Assembly (NCBI RefSeq): GCF_016767715.1 | Contig: NZ_CP050145.1 | Coordinates: forward strand, 2,356,001-2,420,000 | Length of the DNA stretch: 64,000 bases | Reading direction: 5' to 3' | DNA from: Mycobacteroides chelonae | GTDB lineage: Bacteria; Actinomycetota; Actinomycetes; Mycobacteriales; Mycobacteriaceae | Shown: positions 9,700-16,945 of the stretch, one piece after another | Layout of the letters: every line of letters starts with the position of its first letter | Numbering within the stretch: position 1 is the first letter of the stretch | Program-made: the position numbers and the translations under genes | Notes under the pieces: model-generated | The model's database searches: none | Told to the model about the DNA's origin: nothing | The model's input: the letters and a program-made list of their open reading frames with translations, nothing else

Positions 9700-10452
9700 G
9701 TGATCGACGCGGTCAAACTGCACCGGCCCGCCGCCCGTCGGCGGGCCGGTCTTTTTCTGGCAGAAGGTCCCAACCTGGTCGAGGCCGCGCTGCGGTCCGG
9801 CGCGGTAGAACGCGTCTTCGCGACCGAGGCCGCGACCGAGCGATTCGCCGGCCTGTTGGTTGACGCTCCTGTCCGTCTGGTGACCGAACGGGCCGCCAAA
9901 GCACTGTCCGACACCGTGACTCCCGTTGGGCTGGTGGCCGAATGTCGTTCGATCGCGGCACAGTGGTCTCAGGTCGCGGCCGATTCGCCACGATTTGTCG
10001 TTGTCGCCGTTGATGTTTCGGAGCCAGGCAATGCGGGCACTCTGATCAGGGTCGCCGATGCGATGGGCGCCGATGCCGTCGTGCTGGCAGGCAACAGTGT
10101 TGACCCCTTCAACGGCAAGAGCCTGCGGGCTTCGGCGGGCAGCGTTTTCAACGTCCCGGTCGTCCCTGCCGGAGACGCCGCGGTGGTCGCCGAGAACTTC
10201 ACCGCGCGCGGTGGGGCAGTGCTGGCCACCACCCTTGATGGCGAGCTGTCGCTCGATGACGCCGATCCGGTGCTTGCCGGGCCCTGTGCCTGGATCTTCG
10301 GCAACGAGGCGCACGGACTCGACAGCGCGACGGCAGCCCTGGCCACACATCGGATCAACATCCCGATGCGTGGGGGAGCCGAGAGCCTCAACCTGGCCAG
10401 CGCCGCGTCGATTTGCCTCTACGCCACGGCGCGGATGCATCGCGGTCAATAG
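9700..10452 (+). CDS. tsnR: TrmH/SpoU-family RNA 2'-O-methyltransferase (TsnR-like)
   Basis: About 250 residues with an N-terminal RNA-binding substrate domain (RRRAGLFLAEGPNLVEAAL) and a C-terminal SpoU knot domain. The SAM-binding knot motifs are visible: VSEPGNAGTLIRVADAMGAD, WIFGNEAHGL and IPMRGGAESLNLASAASIC. The family methylates the ribose of rRNA or tRNA; the site here is not determinable. The start is uncertain: GTG at 9700 is the first standard codon, but in-frame coding-like sequence (LTERSQT) extends back to a CTG at 9679. It follows rplT closely, as Rv1644 does in M. tuberculosis. Confidence 0.85.
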   Translation: MIDAVKLHRPAARRRAGLFLAEGPNLVEAALRSGAVERVFATEAATERFAGLLVDAPVRLVTERAAKALSDTVTPVGLVAECRSIAAQWSQVAADSPRFVVVAVDVSEPGNAGTLIRVADAMGADAVVLAGNSVDPFNGKSLRASAGSVFNVPVVPAGDAAVVAENFTARGGAVLATTLDGELSLDDADPVLAGPCAWIFGNEAHGLDSATAALATHRINIPMRGGAESLNLASAASICLYATARMHRGQ

Positions 10453-10518
10453 CCTCCAGTACTATCCGACAAAGCCGTAACGACGAGTACTAGTAACTTC
10501 CATGGATCGAGGAACCTA

Positions 10519-11475
10519 ATGCCCGCACCCCTGCAGATCAGGCACTTTCGTGAGTCGGATGTTCCCGACCAGACCGGTAAGACACATGTCATCACCGGTG
10601 CGAACAATGGCCTGGGTCTCGTCGCCGCCGAGGCGCTGGCCCGCGCCGGCGCCCGCGTCGTGCTGGCCTGCCGCAACCAGGAGACCGGACGGGCGGCGCT
10701 GGATAAGGTGCGCGCGCTCGGACCGAAGGCCGACCACGCGCTCGTGGAGCTCGACCTCACCAGCCTGGTCTCCGTGCGCTCTGCCGCGGACGCGATCCGC
10801 ACCCAGGCGCCCAAGATCGACGTGTTGCTCAACAATGCGGGTCTGATGGCAATCCCACTGCGGCGCACCGCCGAAGGGTTCGAGACGCAGATCGGCGTCA
10901 ACCATCTCGGCCACTTCGTGCTGACCGATGCGCTCTTGCCCGCCTTGCTCGCGGCCGACGCACCACGAGTCATCTCGCTGGGCAGCATCGCGCATGCGCA
11001 GGGACGCAACAACCTGGACGTCGACGACCTGAACTTCACTCGGCGCCCGTACAACCGGCTGACCGCCTACCGGGCTTCGAAACTTGCATGCATGCTCTTC
11101 GGCTCGGAGCTGGCCCGCAAGGCGGCAGCAGCCGGATCCCCACTGTTGTCCGTCAACGTGCACCCGGGCGTGGCCGCCACCAACCTGTTCGATTCCATGA
11201 TCCCGAATCTGCCCGGCCTGCAGAAGGCCTTCTACTTCGGCATGGGTCTAGTGCTCCAGGACGAGCGTCAGGGCGCCGAGGGCGAGCTGTACGCGGCGAC
11301 GATGCCCGATGTGCAGCCCGACGATTACCTCGGGCCCACGCAGCTGCAAGGTATGCGCGGTCCGGTGAAACGTGCTCCGCGCAATAAAGAGGCCCGGGAT
11401 CCGCAGCTGGCCGCCCGGTTGTGGGAGAAGTCGGTAGAACTCACCGGCGCGGACTACTCCGGCCTCGCCGGCTAG
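10519..11475 (+). CDS. short-chain dehydrogenase/reductase
   Basis: A 318-residue NAD(P)-dependent oxidoreductase. The Rossmann glycine motif TGANNGLG is near residue 30, the NNAG segment near 113, the catalytic serine lies in ISLGS, and the YxxxK pair is in TAYRASK. The length and the NNGLG form resemble retinol-dehydrogenase/protochlorophyllide-reductase-like SDRs common in mycobacteria. A good ribosome binding site (GAGGAACCTA) precedes the ATG. The substrate cannot be inferred. It is not part of the conserved Rv1644-Rv1645c neighbourhood, so it looks like a lineage-specific insertion. Confidence 0.85.
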   Translation: MPAPLQIRHFRESDVPDQTGKTHVITGANNGLGLVAAEALARAGARVVLACRNQETGRAALDKVRALGPKADHALVELDLTSLVSVRSAADAIRTQAPKIDVLLNNAGLMAIPLRRTAEGFETQIGVNHLGHFVLTDALLPALLAADAPRVISLGSIAHAQGRNNLDVDDLNFTRRPYNRLTAYRASKLACMLFGSELARKAAAAGSPLLSVNVHPGVAATNLFDSMIPNLPGLQKAFYFGMGLVLQDERQGAEGELYAATMPDVQPDDYLGPTQLQGMRGPVKRAPRNKEARDPQLAARLWEKSVELTGADYSGLAG

Positions 11476-11545
11476 CCCGCACTGGGATCAGCCTGAGTCC
11501 AACGCTCGTGTCGCGCATCGTGGTTCGGCATCATCGGTGCTCGAC

Positions 11546-11619
11546 GCGGGTGTGGCTGAGAGGCTAGGCACCGGCCTGCAAAGCCGTTCACACGGGTTCG
11601 AGTCCCGTCACTCGCTCCA
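11546..11619 (+). tRNA. tRNA-Cys (GCA anticodon)
   Basis: A 74-base cloverleaf can be drawn. The acceptor stem GCGGGTG pairs with CACTCGC (one G-T pair), the discriminator is T, and CCA is encoded. The anticodon loop CTGCAAA reads GCA, and the T-arm ACGGG-TTCGAGT-CCCGT is perfect. It stands alone between the SDR and a strong terminator. Confidence 0.95.
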
Positions 11620-11634
11620 TGTCGTCACACGACG

Positions 11635-11675
11635 CCGAAAATGGGCCCCCTGTTCGACAGGGGGCCCATTTTCGG
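11635..11675. terminator. strong bidirectional terminator
   Basis: A perfect 19-bp inverted repeat (11635-11653 with 11657-11675) around a 3-base loop, with a very GC-rich centre and A/T-rich outer ends. It lies just after tRNA-Cys and just beyond the end of the opposing secreted-protein gene, so it can end transcription from both sides. Confidence 0.9.
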
Positions 11676-11694
11676 TATTGCGGCAGGACTGAGA

Positions 11695-12246
11695 TCAGCC
11701 GGCGGGTTCTTCCGCGGGCTTCGGGGGTTGACCATCGGGGGACTCCAGAACCGGAGGCGTCGGAGCACCCGGCATCACGGTCGGGGCGGCCGCCTCGACC
11801 GCGGCCGCACTCTGCGGCGGTGCCCCGTGTGGATCCTCCAGTGCGGGGTTCTCGTTCCCGGCGCCGAACTGCACACCGGTGGTGCTGGCCGGGGCGGCCG
11901 GTGTCGTGCCCCCCTGGATGCCGTACCGGGTGCTGGACGAGGTCAAGACGTTGGCCGGGTGGGCGGCGTTACCCAGCTTGCTGCCGGGCAGACCGGCAGC
12001 ACCCGCCGCGGGATCGGCATTGGCGGCGATCTTCACACCGCGCGCGTCGACCGTGGCCGGCGCGACCGCTGGGAAGTTGTTGTAGATGTACGTATAACTT
12101 CCCGGGGTTGCGGGCAATGGCGCGGGTACGCCGGGTACGAAGGGGATACCCGGCGGGTCGGCGGCGGCCGTAGGGGCGGCGAGCCCACCCAGGGCCAGGG
12201 CCCCCGCCACTCCGGCCACCGTGACAACGATCTTTCGTTTCGGCAC
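11695..12246 (-). CDS. secreted Ala/Pro-rich hypothetical protein
   Basis: A 183-residue protein starting with GTG. A signal peptide is clear: basic MPKRK, a hydrophobic run, then an APTAAA cleavage region near residue 29 followed by a mature Asp-Pro-Pro N-terminus. The mature part is dominated by Ala, Pro and Gly, with no cysteine and no recognised domain, and ends in a proline-rich acidic tail. A strong ribosome binding site (AGGGAGG, five bases before the GTG) overlaps the end of the MspA-like gene, which lies 10 bases upstream in the same direction. Co-expression of two exported envelope proteins is likely. The function is unknown. Confidence 0.7.
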   Translation of the reverse strand: MPKRKIVVTVAGVAGALALGGLAAPTAAADPPGIPFVPGVPAPLPATPGSYTYIYNNFPAVAPATVDARGVKIAANADPAAGAAGLPGSKLGNAAHPANVLTSSSTRYGIQGGTTPAAPASTTGVQFGAGNENPALEDPHGAPPQSAAAVEAAAPTVMPGAPTPPVLESPDGQPPKPAEEPAG

Positions 12247-12256
12247 GAGAACCTCC

Positions 12257-12889
12257 CTAGATCTTCATCGGGTCGCCGTAGATGGCGAACTCAGTATGCG
12301 CCGAAGCGGTCGAGATCCGCAGATAGACATAGGAGCGAATGGTGACATCGCCGCCGCACGCATCGGCCTTGATGTGGAGGTTGTCGACGTCCAGCATGGC
12401 CTTGCCGCTATCGCTCAGGGCCATATTGGCCAGGGGGAGATCGGTGATGACACCGGGCTGCAAGATGGTCTGCACAAACCCGGCGAGGCCGCCGGAACCG
12501 CCGACGGACGGCCCGCCGCTGTAGCCCACAGACCCCGCGAGGCCGCCGGTGCCACCGATCTGCAGACCGCTGGAAACGTCTGTCTGGCAACCTAACTGGT
12601 ATCCGGCGATGAACAAGCTATCCGTGATGGGCGCCGATCCGCCGGTGGCGATCGCGGTCGCATCGAAGGTCACGAACGCTTCCCGCGAGTTGGAGGCCTC
12701 GGCCAGGTTGGGTACGGAGTTGATGGTCTCGTGATCGATCCGGATCATCAAAGTCCACCCGTCGCGGCTCACCTTGGTATAGGTCTGTGGCGCCATGGTG
12801 ACGGGATCGGCGTGGGCCGGAGCCGTTGCCAAGGTACAGATCGCGGTGACCAACGCCATGACGGCGCCCACTCGCTTACGTACTGCCAT
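12257..12889 (-). CDS. MspA-family porin-like secreted protein
   Basis: A 210-residue exported protein. The ATG at 12889 gives a clean signal peptide ending APAHA near residue 27; the frame continues upstream but without a signal-peptide start. The mature region has the MspA-family layout: a beta-strand start (WTLMIRIDHETINSVPN), FIAGYQLGCQTDV, a glycine-rich middle with two similar GGLAG blocks, and a terminal DACGGDVTIRSY ... FAIYGDP segment. One cysteine in each of two conserved spots could form a disulfide. MspA proteins form outer-membrane pores for hydrophilic solutes in mycobacteria; whether this divergent member forms a pore is not known. Confidence 0.75.
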   Translation of the reverse strand: MAVRKRVGAVMALVTAICTLATAPAHADPVTMAPQTYTKVSRDGWTLMIRIDHETINSVPNLAEASNSREAFVTFDATAIATGGSAPITDSLFIAGYQLGCQTDVSSGLQIGGTGGLAGSVGYSGGPSVGGSGGLAGFVQTILQPGVITDLPLANMALSDSGKAMLDVDNLHIKADACGGDVTIRSYVYLRISTASAHTEFAIYGDPMKI

Positions 12890-13341
12890 CTGAATGCCTC
12901 GTTTCCCCTTGCGGATGTAAATGGTGGTGAACCTGTACCTGAGTTTGGGAGCTACTGCGGCGCCGTCGATTACCGGTCGGAGTGATGAATCCGTTATCTG
13001 AGCTGACGGAAAGATACGCCTGCGCAAACCCTGCCGCTGATCAAAACTCACAGGTGGCTCACAGGAATCGCCTTGTGGGACAAGGCGGCTCACTAACGGC
13101 TTCTGCTCGCCGTGAGTTGATGGAGTTTTGCTGGATGCTGGCAACCTACAAAAGACACGTTGTCCGAATAGGTTGGTGTGCTGGGCTAATCGCCTGGTGA
13201 ACACCATGTGTCGGTACGTCCACCGCAGGGTAAACCCGTTGTCCGGACGATCCTGTTTCGTCTATCAGACGACAGGAATTGCAACCCGAAAAATGTGGCC
13301 TACGCCATAGTGCCGCCCTGTAAAAGCTGCGTAAACAGCTG
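12890..13341. other. 452-base region without a convincing gene
   Basis: Open frames here are short and lack protein-like composition. The part next to 12889 should contain the minus-strand promoter for the MspA-like gene. The only structure seen is the imperfect inverted repeat at 13251-13277. The sequence is noticeably less GC-rich than the flanking genes by eye. Confidence 0.5.
13251..13277. repeat. imperfect inverted repeat (terminator or operator)
   Basis: TCCTGT at 13251-13256 pairs with ACAGGA at 13272-13277, and CGTCT at 13259-13263 pairs with AGACG at 13267-13271, around an ATC loop with a two-base TT bulge. It lies downstream of the DUF2236 gene and upstream of the porin-like gene. 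It may end the former or be a binding site for the latter. There is no clear T-tract. Confidence 0.4.
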
Positions 13342-14457
13342 TTACGCGACCTCGCGGCGGCCCCGGAGCGCCCACGGCGGCGACGCCAATGAGAAGGCGG
13401 AGTGCAGTAGCTTGCCAGCACGGGAGGTCAGGGACCTCGTCTCGGTCGATGGCGGTACGTAATGCATGGGCAGCCCGCGTCTATCCCTGGGCGGAGCGGT
13501 GATCTTGGGTGCCTCGACCAACGGCGCGTCCGCGGGCAGGCGGCCCTGAGCGCGCTTGTACGCCGACACGGCGCGTGGATGCAGGCGGATGTCGTCGGGC
13601 AATGGACTGAATGCCAACTGCACTGCTTTTCCGAACACTCGCAGGAGTACCTCATCGCCAGGAGTCCAGCGCATTCCGGCCTTCTCGCGCACCGAGGAAC
13701 TGAACACCCCGGCGGCCACCCAGTTCTGAAATGCGCGGGCCGGTGCCCACATCTGCTGCCAGAGGAAGTCCGGTAGCAGTACGTACTTCGGTTTGGGGAT
13801 CTGAATGTGGAAGACGTCCATCGTCGCGCGATTGATCTCCAGTTCTTCGTCGCAGACCCGCGTCCAGTACTGCTGGAACTCCTCCCAGGAGTTGGGCACG
13901 GGCCGCATGCTCATGCCGTACATCCGATACCACTGGACATGCTCGGCAAACAGCTGCCGTTTCTCGGCCTCGGTGAGGCCTCCGCAGAAGTATTCGGCGG
14001 TGTTGATGATGAGCATGAAGAAGGTGGCGTGGGCCCAGTAGAAGGTTTCGGGATTCAGTGCGTGGTAGCGACGCCCCTTGCTGTCGACGCCCTTGATGGT
14101 GTCGTGATAGCCCCGAATCTGGCGCCCGGTGTCCGCGGCGCGATCACCGTCGTAGACCACGCCCATGATGGGAAAGACCGAGCGCGTCACGCGCTGCAGG
14201 GGCTCACGCAACAGGATCGAGTGATCCTGGACTCCGGCGCCCAATTCCGGATACATGTTCTGGATTGATCCGATCCACACGCCAAGGAGTCCGGTCCGCA
14301 GATCCGCAAAGTACTTCCATGTCAGCGAATCTGGGCCCAACGGTTGCGGTGGGCCGTCCAGATCGACTTCATGCCGTGGTTCGGCCGCGGGCCTCACGCG
14401 CGACGGGCCTTTGCAAGTGGATCGCCGAGCGCGGCGATCAGCAGTGGCGGATGTCAT
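13342..14457 (-). CDS. DUF2236 / MpaB-like oxygenase family protein (Rv1645c-like)
   Basis: A 371-residue protein. The ATG at 14457 is preceded by a strong ribosome binding site (AGGAGGG), which favours it over a start 11 codons upstream. The family pattern is visible: SLTWKYFADLRTGLLG, a heme-binding-type histidine in GYHDTIKGVD, the ETFYWAHATF segment, and a late PKYVLLPDF stretch. DUF2236 includes latex-clearing oxygenases (Lcp) and MpaB, which cleave isoprenoid chains with a heme b. No substrate is known for mycobacterial members such as Rv1645c. No membrane segment or signal is evident. Confidence 0.8.
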   Translation of the reverse strand: MTSATADRRARRSTCKGPSRVRPAAEPRHEVDLDGPPQPLGPDSLTWKYFADLRTGLLGVWIGSIQNMYPELGAGVQDHSILLREPLQRVTRSVFPIMGVVYDGDRAADTGRQIRGYHDTIKGVDSKGRRYHALNPETFYWAHATFFMLIINTAEYFCGGLTEAEKRQLFAEHVQWYRMYGMSMRPVPNSWEEFQQYWTRVCDEELEINRATMDVFHIQIPKPKYVLLPDFLWQQMWAPARAFQNWVAAGVFSSSVREKAGMRWTPGDEVLLRVFGKAVQLAFSPLPDDIRLHPRAVSAYKRAQGRLPADAPLVEAPKITAPPRDRRGLPMHYVPPSTETRSLTSRAGKLLHSAFSLASPPWALRGRREVA

Positions 14458-14499
14458 CGTTGACCCTCCTATGTGGCGCCTATCACGCACGATATGGGT

Positions 14500-14515
14500 G
14501 ACAACCGGCGTTGTC
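14500..14515. promoter_or_regulatory. palindromic operator-like site
   Basis: GACAAC and GTTGTC form a perfect inverted repeat around CGGC, about 43 bases upstream of the DUF2236 start and about 180 bases before the cyclase start. The size fits a dimeric repressor site. No regulator gene is adjacent, so the assignment is speculative. Confidence 0.3.
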
Positions 14516-14697
14516 CACGAGCATCTCAGCGGTGTTGAGAACCGTTTGCCAACCGTGTCCGAAGCTCCATGCGGCCGCTACCAGCGCCGACCGGTATCCA
14601 CCAGGCGGTTGAGGAGAAGGACCCGAACCGGCGCGAAGGCGGCGACACTGGCAACGACGAGATTGCCGCCGCACACCCCAGCACATAGGCTGATGCC

Positions 14698-15696
14698 GTG
14701 GATGTCGAGCCGTCAGGCCTCGATGCCGAACCGGACCGTGAGCACAACTCGGGAATCCGTAAGCGCAGGCGAGGCCGCACCAGTGGGTCTGCGCGGCATG
14801 ACCTCGCCGCGGAGTCGCCCGATGCGGCCGCGCCAGCGCAGAATTCCGATCCCGCCGAGCCGGCCTCTCGCCATATCGCCCGAGCCGGGAGCTGGTTCCG
14901 CAAGATGGATCGGGATCCCACGGTCGTCGCGGCGGTGCGCCGTGCCCGGCGTTCGCTGCCCGGTGACCCGTATTTCGGCGACCCCCTGTCCACCAGCGGT
15001 TTTGGTGGGGCGAGTGCGGTGGCGCGCGCGGCTGACCGATTGGTGACCGACAGAGACACCGCATTCCGTGAGTTCGGGTTCGGCGCACTGCAGATCTGGC
15101 AGGCCTTCACCGAGAAGGTCAGCAAGCAGCCGGCGAATCGCGAGGTCACCCTGGTCTTCACCGATCTCGTCGGATTCTCCGCGTGGGCACTGGAGGCCGG
15201 TGACGAGGCAACGCTGAAACTGCTGCGTCGGGTGGCATCGGTCGCCGAACCTCCCATGCTCAATGCCGGGGGGCAGGTGGTCAAGCGCATGGGCGACGGC
15301 ATCATGGCCGTTTTCGATGATCCGATCACGGCCCTACAAGCCGTCATTCCTGCCCGCGACGCATTGAAAAACGTTGAAATACAGGGGTATACGCCGCATA
15401 TGCGGATTGGGATCCACACCGGAACGCCTCAGCGCATCGGATCGGACTGGCTCGGAGTCGATGTGAACATCGCCGCCCGCGTCATGGAGAGCGCCGCGAA
15501 GGGTGGTCTGGCGATCTCGCAACCGGCTCTGGCCAAGGTGCCGCTGGTGCTTCTTGATCACCTGGGACTCACGCCCACGCCCGTGCGGCGACCGCTGTTC
15601 TCCAGCAGGCCGGCCGGTGTGCCCGAGAACATGAAGATGTACCTACTCGAAACTCGCAGGGAACTGCCAGCCGCTGGGGACGACGGTCGCATCTAG
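14698..15696 (+). CDS. class III adenylate cyclase (Rv1647-like)
   Basis: A 332-residue protein starting with GTG. The first ~75 residues are polar and low-complexity; a conserved mycobacterial region follows, then the cyclase homology domain from about residue 148. Catalytic features are present: VFTDLVGFSAWA with the first metal aspartate, VVKRMGDGIMAVFDD with the second aspartate, and GVDVNIAARVMESA with the Asn/Arg transition-state residues. It should make cAMP from ATP. No membrane segments are seen. Its stop is three bases before the start of the rhomboid-like gene, the same pairing as Rv1647-Rv1648. Confidence 0.88.
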   Translation: MDVEPSGLDAEPDREHNSGIRKRRRGRTSGSARHDLAAESPDAAAPAQNSDPAEPASRHIARAGSWFRKMDRDPTVVAAVRRARRSLPGDPYFGDPLSTSGFGGASAVARAADRLVTDRDTAFREFGFGALQIWQAFTEKVSKQPANREVTLVFTDLVGFSAWALEAGDEATLKLLRRVASVAEPPMLNAGGQVVKRMGDGIMAVFDDPITALQAVIPARDALKNVEIQGYTPHMRIGIHTGTPQRIGSDWLGVDVNIAARVMESAAKGGLAISQPALAKVPLVLLDHLGLTPTPVRRPLFSSRPAGVPENMKMYLLETRRELPAAGDDGRI

Positions 15697-15699
15697 ACG

Positions 15700-16485
15700 G
15701 TGCGATCATGGATCATGCGGAGAGTCTGGGCCGCGCTTGTCCGGCTGCGGGTCACCATCGGTTACGCGGTTGCGCTGGTAGCAGTCGCCACCGTGCTGGT
15801 GGTCGAGGGGCCGCGGATGCAAGACCGGGTGATCGCTCATGCGAGCACCAATCTGCACAATCTGCACCAGGGACGCCTGGGCACCCTCATCGGCAGTGCC
15901 TTTGTGACCGACGCCGGACCAATCTACCTGTGGCTTCCCGGCCTGATCTGCATCCTTGCCCTGGCTGAACTGCAGTGGCACAGTGGGCGTTTGGCGCTGA
16001 CCTTCGTGCTCGGTCATATCGGGGCGACCCTCATCGTGGGAGTCGGAACCGCACTGGCCATCTGGATGCACTGGGCCCCGATAACCATCGCGCGGGCCAG
16101 CGATGTGGGGATGAGCTACGGGACAGCCGCTGTTGTCGGCGCACTCACCGCATCGATTCCGCCGCGCTGGCGTGGCTCGTGGATGTCCGGCTGGATCGCC
16201 GTCGGCGCCGTATCCATCGCTTGCAATCAGACGTTCACCGAGGTGGGGCATCTCACGGCATTTCTCCTCGGGATGCTCGCGGCGCACACGCTGTCCCTGC
16301 ACGCACCGCATTGGTCCGTACTCCGATTGCTGCTCTTAGGATTTGGTGGACTATTCGCCCTGATGATGTTCTCCGAGGACGCCCAGACTCTTGCGGCGGC
16401 GGTGCCCGCCGCGATAGCCGCGGTGCTCATCAGTCAATGGGTCAGGTCCCGGCGGGAGCCTCGTGATCAAGTAGCCACCGCTTGA
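15700..16485 (+). CDS. rhomboid-like integral membrane protein (Rv1648-like)
   Basis: A 261-residue protein with about six membrane helices. Its first loop reads HNLHQGRLGTLIGSAFVTD, the signature of actinobacterial rhomboid-like proteins. GMSYGTA resembles the GxSxG serine loop of rhomboid proteases, and GHLTAFLLGMLAA resembles the helix that carries the catalytic histidine. An active Ser-His pair is therefore possible but not shown. It starts with GTG three bases after the cyclase stop and is probably [14 protein letters not shown] it. The alternative is a non-proteolytic rhomboid relative. Confidence 0.65.
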   Translation: MRSWIMRRVWAALVRLRVTIGYAVALVAVATVLVVEGPRMQDRVIAHASTNLHNLHQGRLGTLIGSAFVTDAGPIYLWLPGLICILALAELQWHSGRLALTFVLGHIGATLIVGVGTALAIWMHWAPITIARASDVGMSYGTAAVVGALTASIPPRWRGSWMSGWIAVGAVSIACNQTFTEVGHLTAFLLGMLAAHTLSLHAPHWSVLRLLLLGFGGLFALMMFSEDAQTLAAAVPAAIAAVLISQWVRSRREPRDQVATA

Positions 16486-16945
16486 TCGGAAGCCCATAGC
16501 GGAAGCCTCCCAGTGCGCCGCCGATGCGGTACACCCGGTGGCACGGCACGAACAGCGCCGCCGCATTCCGGGCGCAGGCACTGGCGGCGGCACGGACCGC
16601 CGCGGGCCGTCCGGCGCGCACGGCGAACTCGCTGTAGGTGATGGGCGCTAAGGGATCGACCTGTCGCAGCACATCCCAGGCGTGCATGAGGAAGTCCCCG
16701 GAACGCTGGGTGACGGGGATCGAGTCGATGGCGGTCAGATCGCCCGCGTGGTAGTCGGTGACAGCCTTGGACACCTTGCCGAGATCGCGCTTGCGATTCA
16801 GTTCCCGCGGGCGCAACGTCGGATGTATCAACGCGTGCAGTAGCTCGGGGGAGTCCGTCCATCCCGATGCCAGGACCGTCCCCGATCCGTCGACGATGGC
16901 GGTGAACGGCCCCACCGGGGTGGTGAGAGTCGAGTAGTCGCTCAC
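16442..16945 (-). CDS. ogt: methylated-DNA--protein-cysteine methyltransferase
   Basis: A 167-residue suicide repair enzyme that transfers alkyl groups from O6-alkylguanine to its own cysteine. The active-site motif PCHRV is present, preceded by ITYSEFAVRAGRPAAVRAAA, the DNA-binding helix-turn-helix with its arginine finger, and followed by GGFRYG. The GTG at 16945 has a good ribosome binding site (AAAGGAATCTC) and overlaps the stop of the upstream ada-alkA gene by four bases (GTGA), indicating translational coupling. The pair corresponds to Rv1316c-Rv1317c, which lies elsewhere in M. tuberculosis. Its 3' end overlaps the end of the convergent rhomboid-like gene. Confidence 0.93.
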   Translation of the reverse strand: MSDYSTLTTPVGPFTAIVDGSGTVLASGWTDSPELLHALIHPTLRPRELNRKRDLGKVSKAVTDYHAGDLTAIDSIPVTQRSGDFLMHAWDVLRQVDPLAPITYSEFAVRAGRPAAVRAAASACARNAAALFVPCHRVYRIGGALGGFRYGLPIKRWLLDHEAPAGT

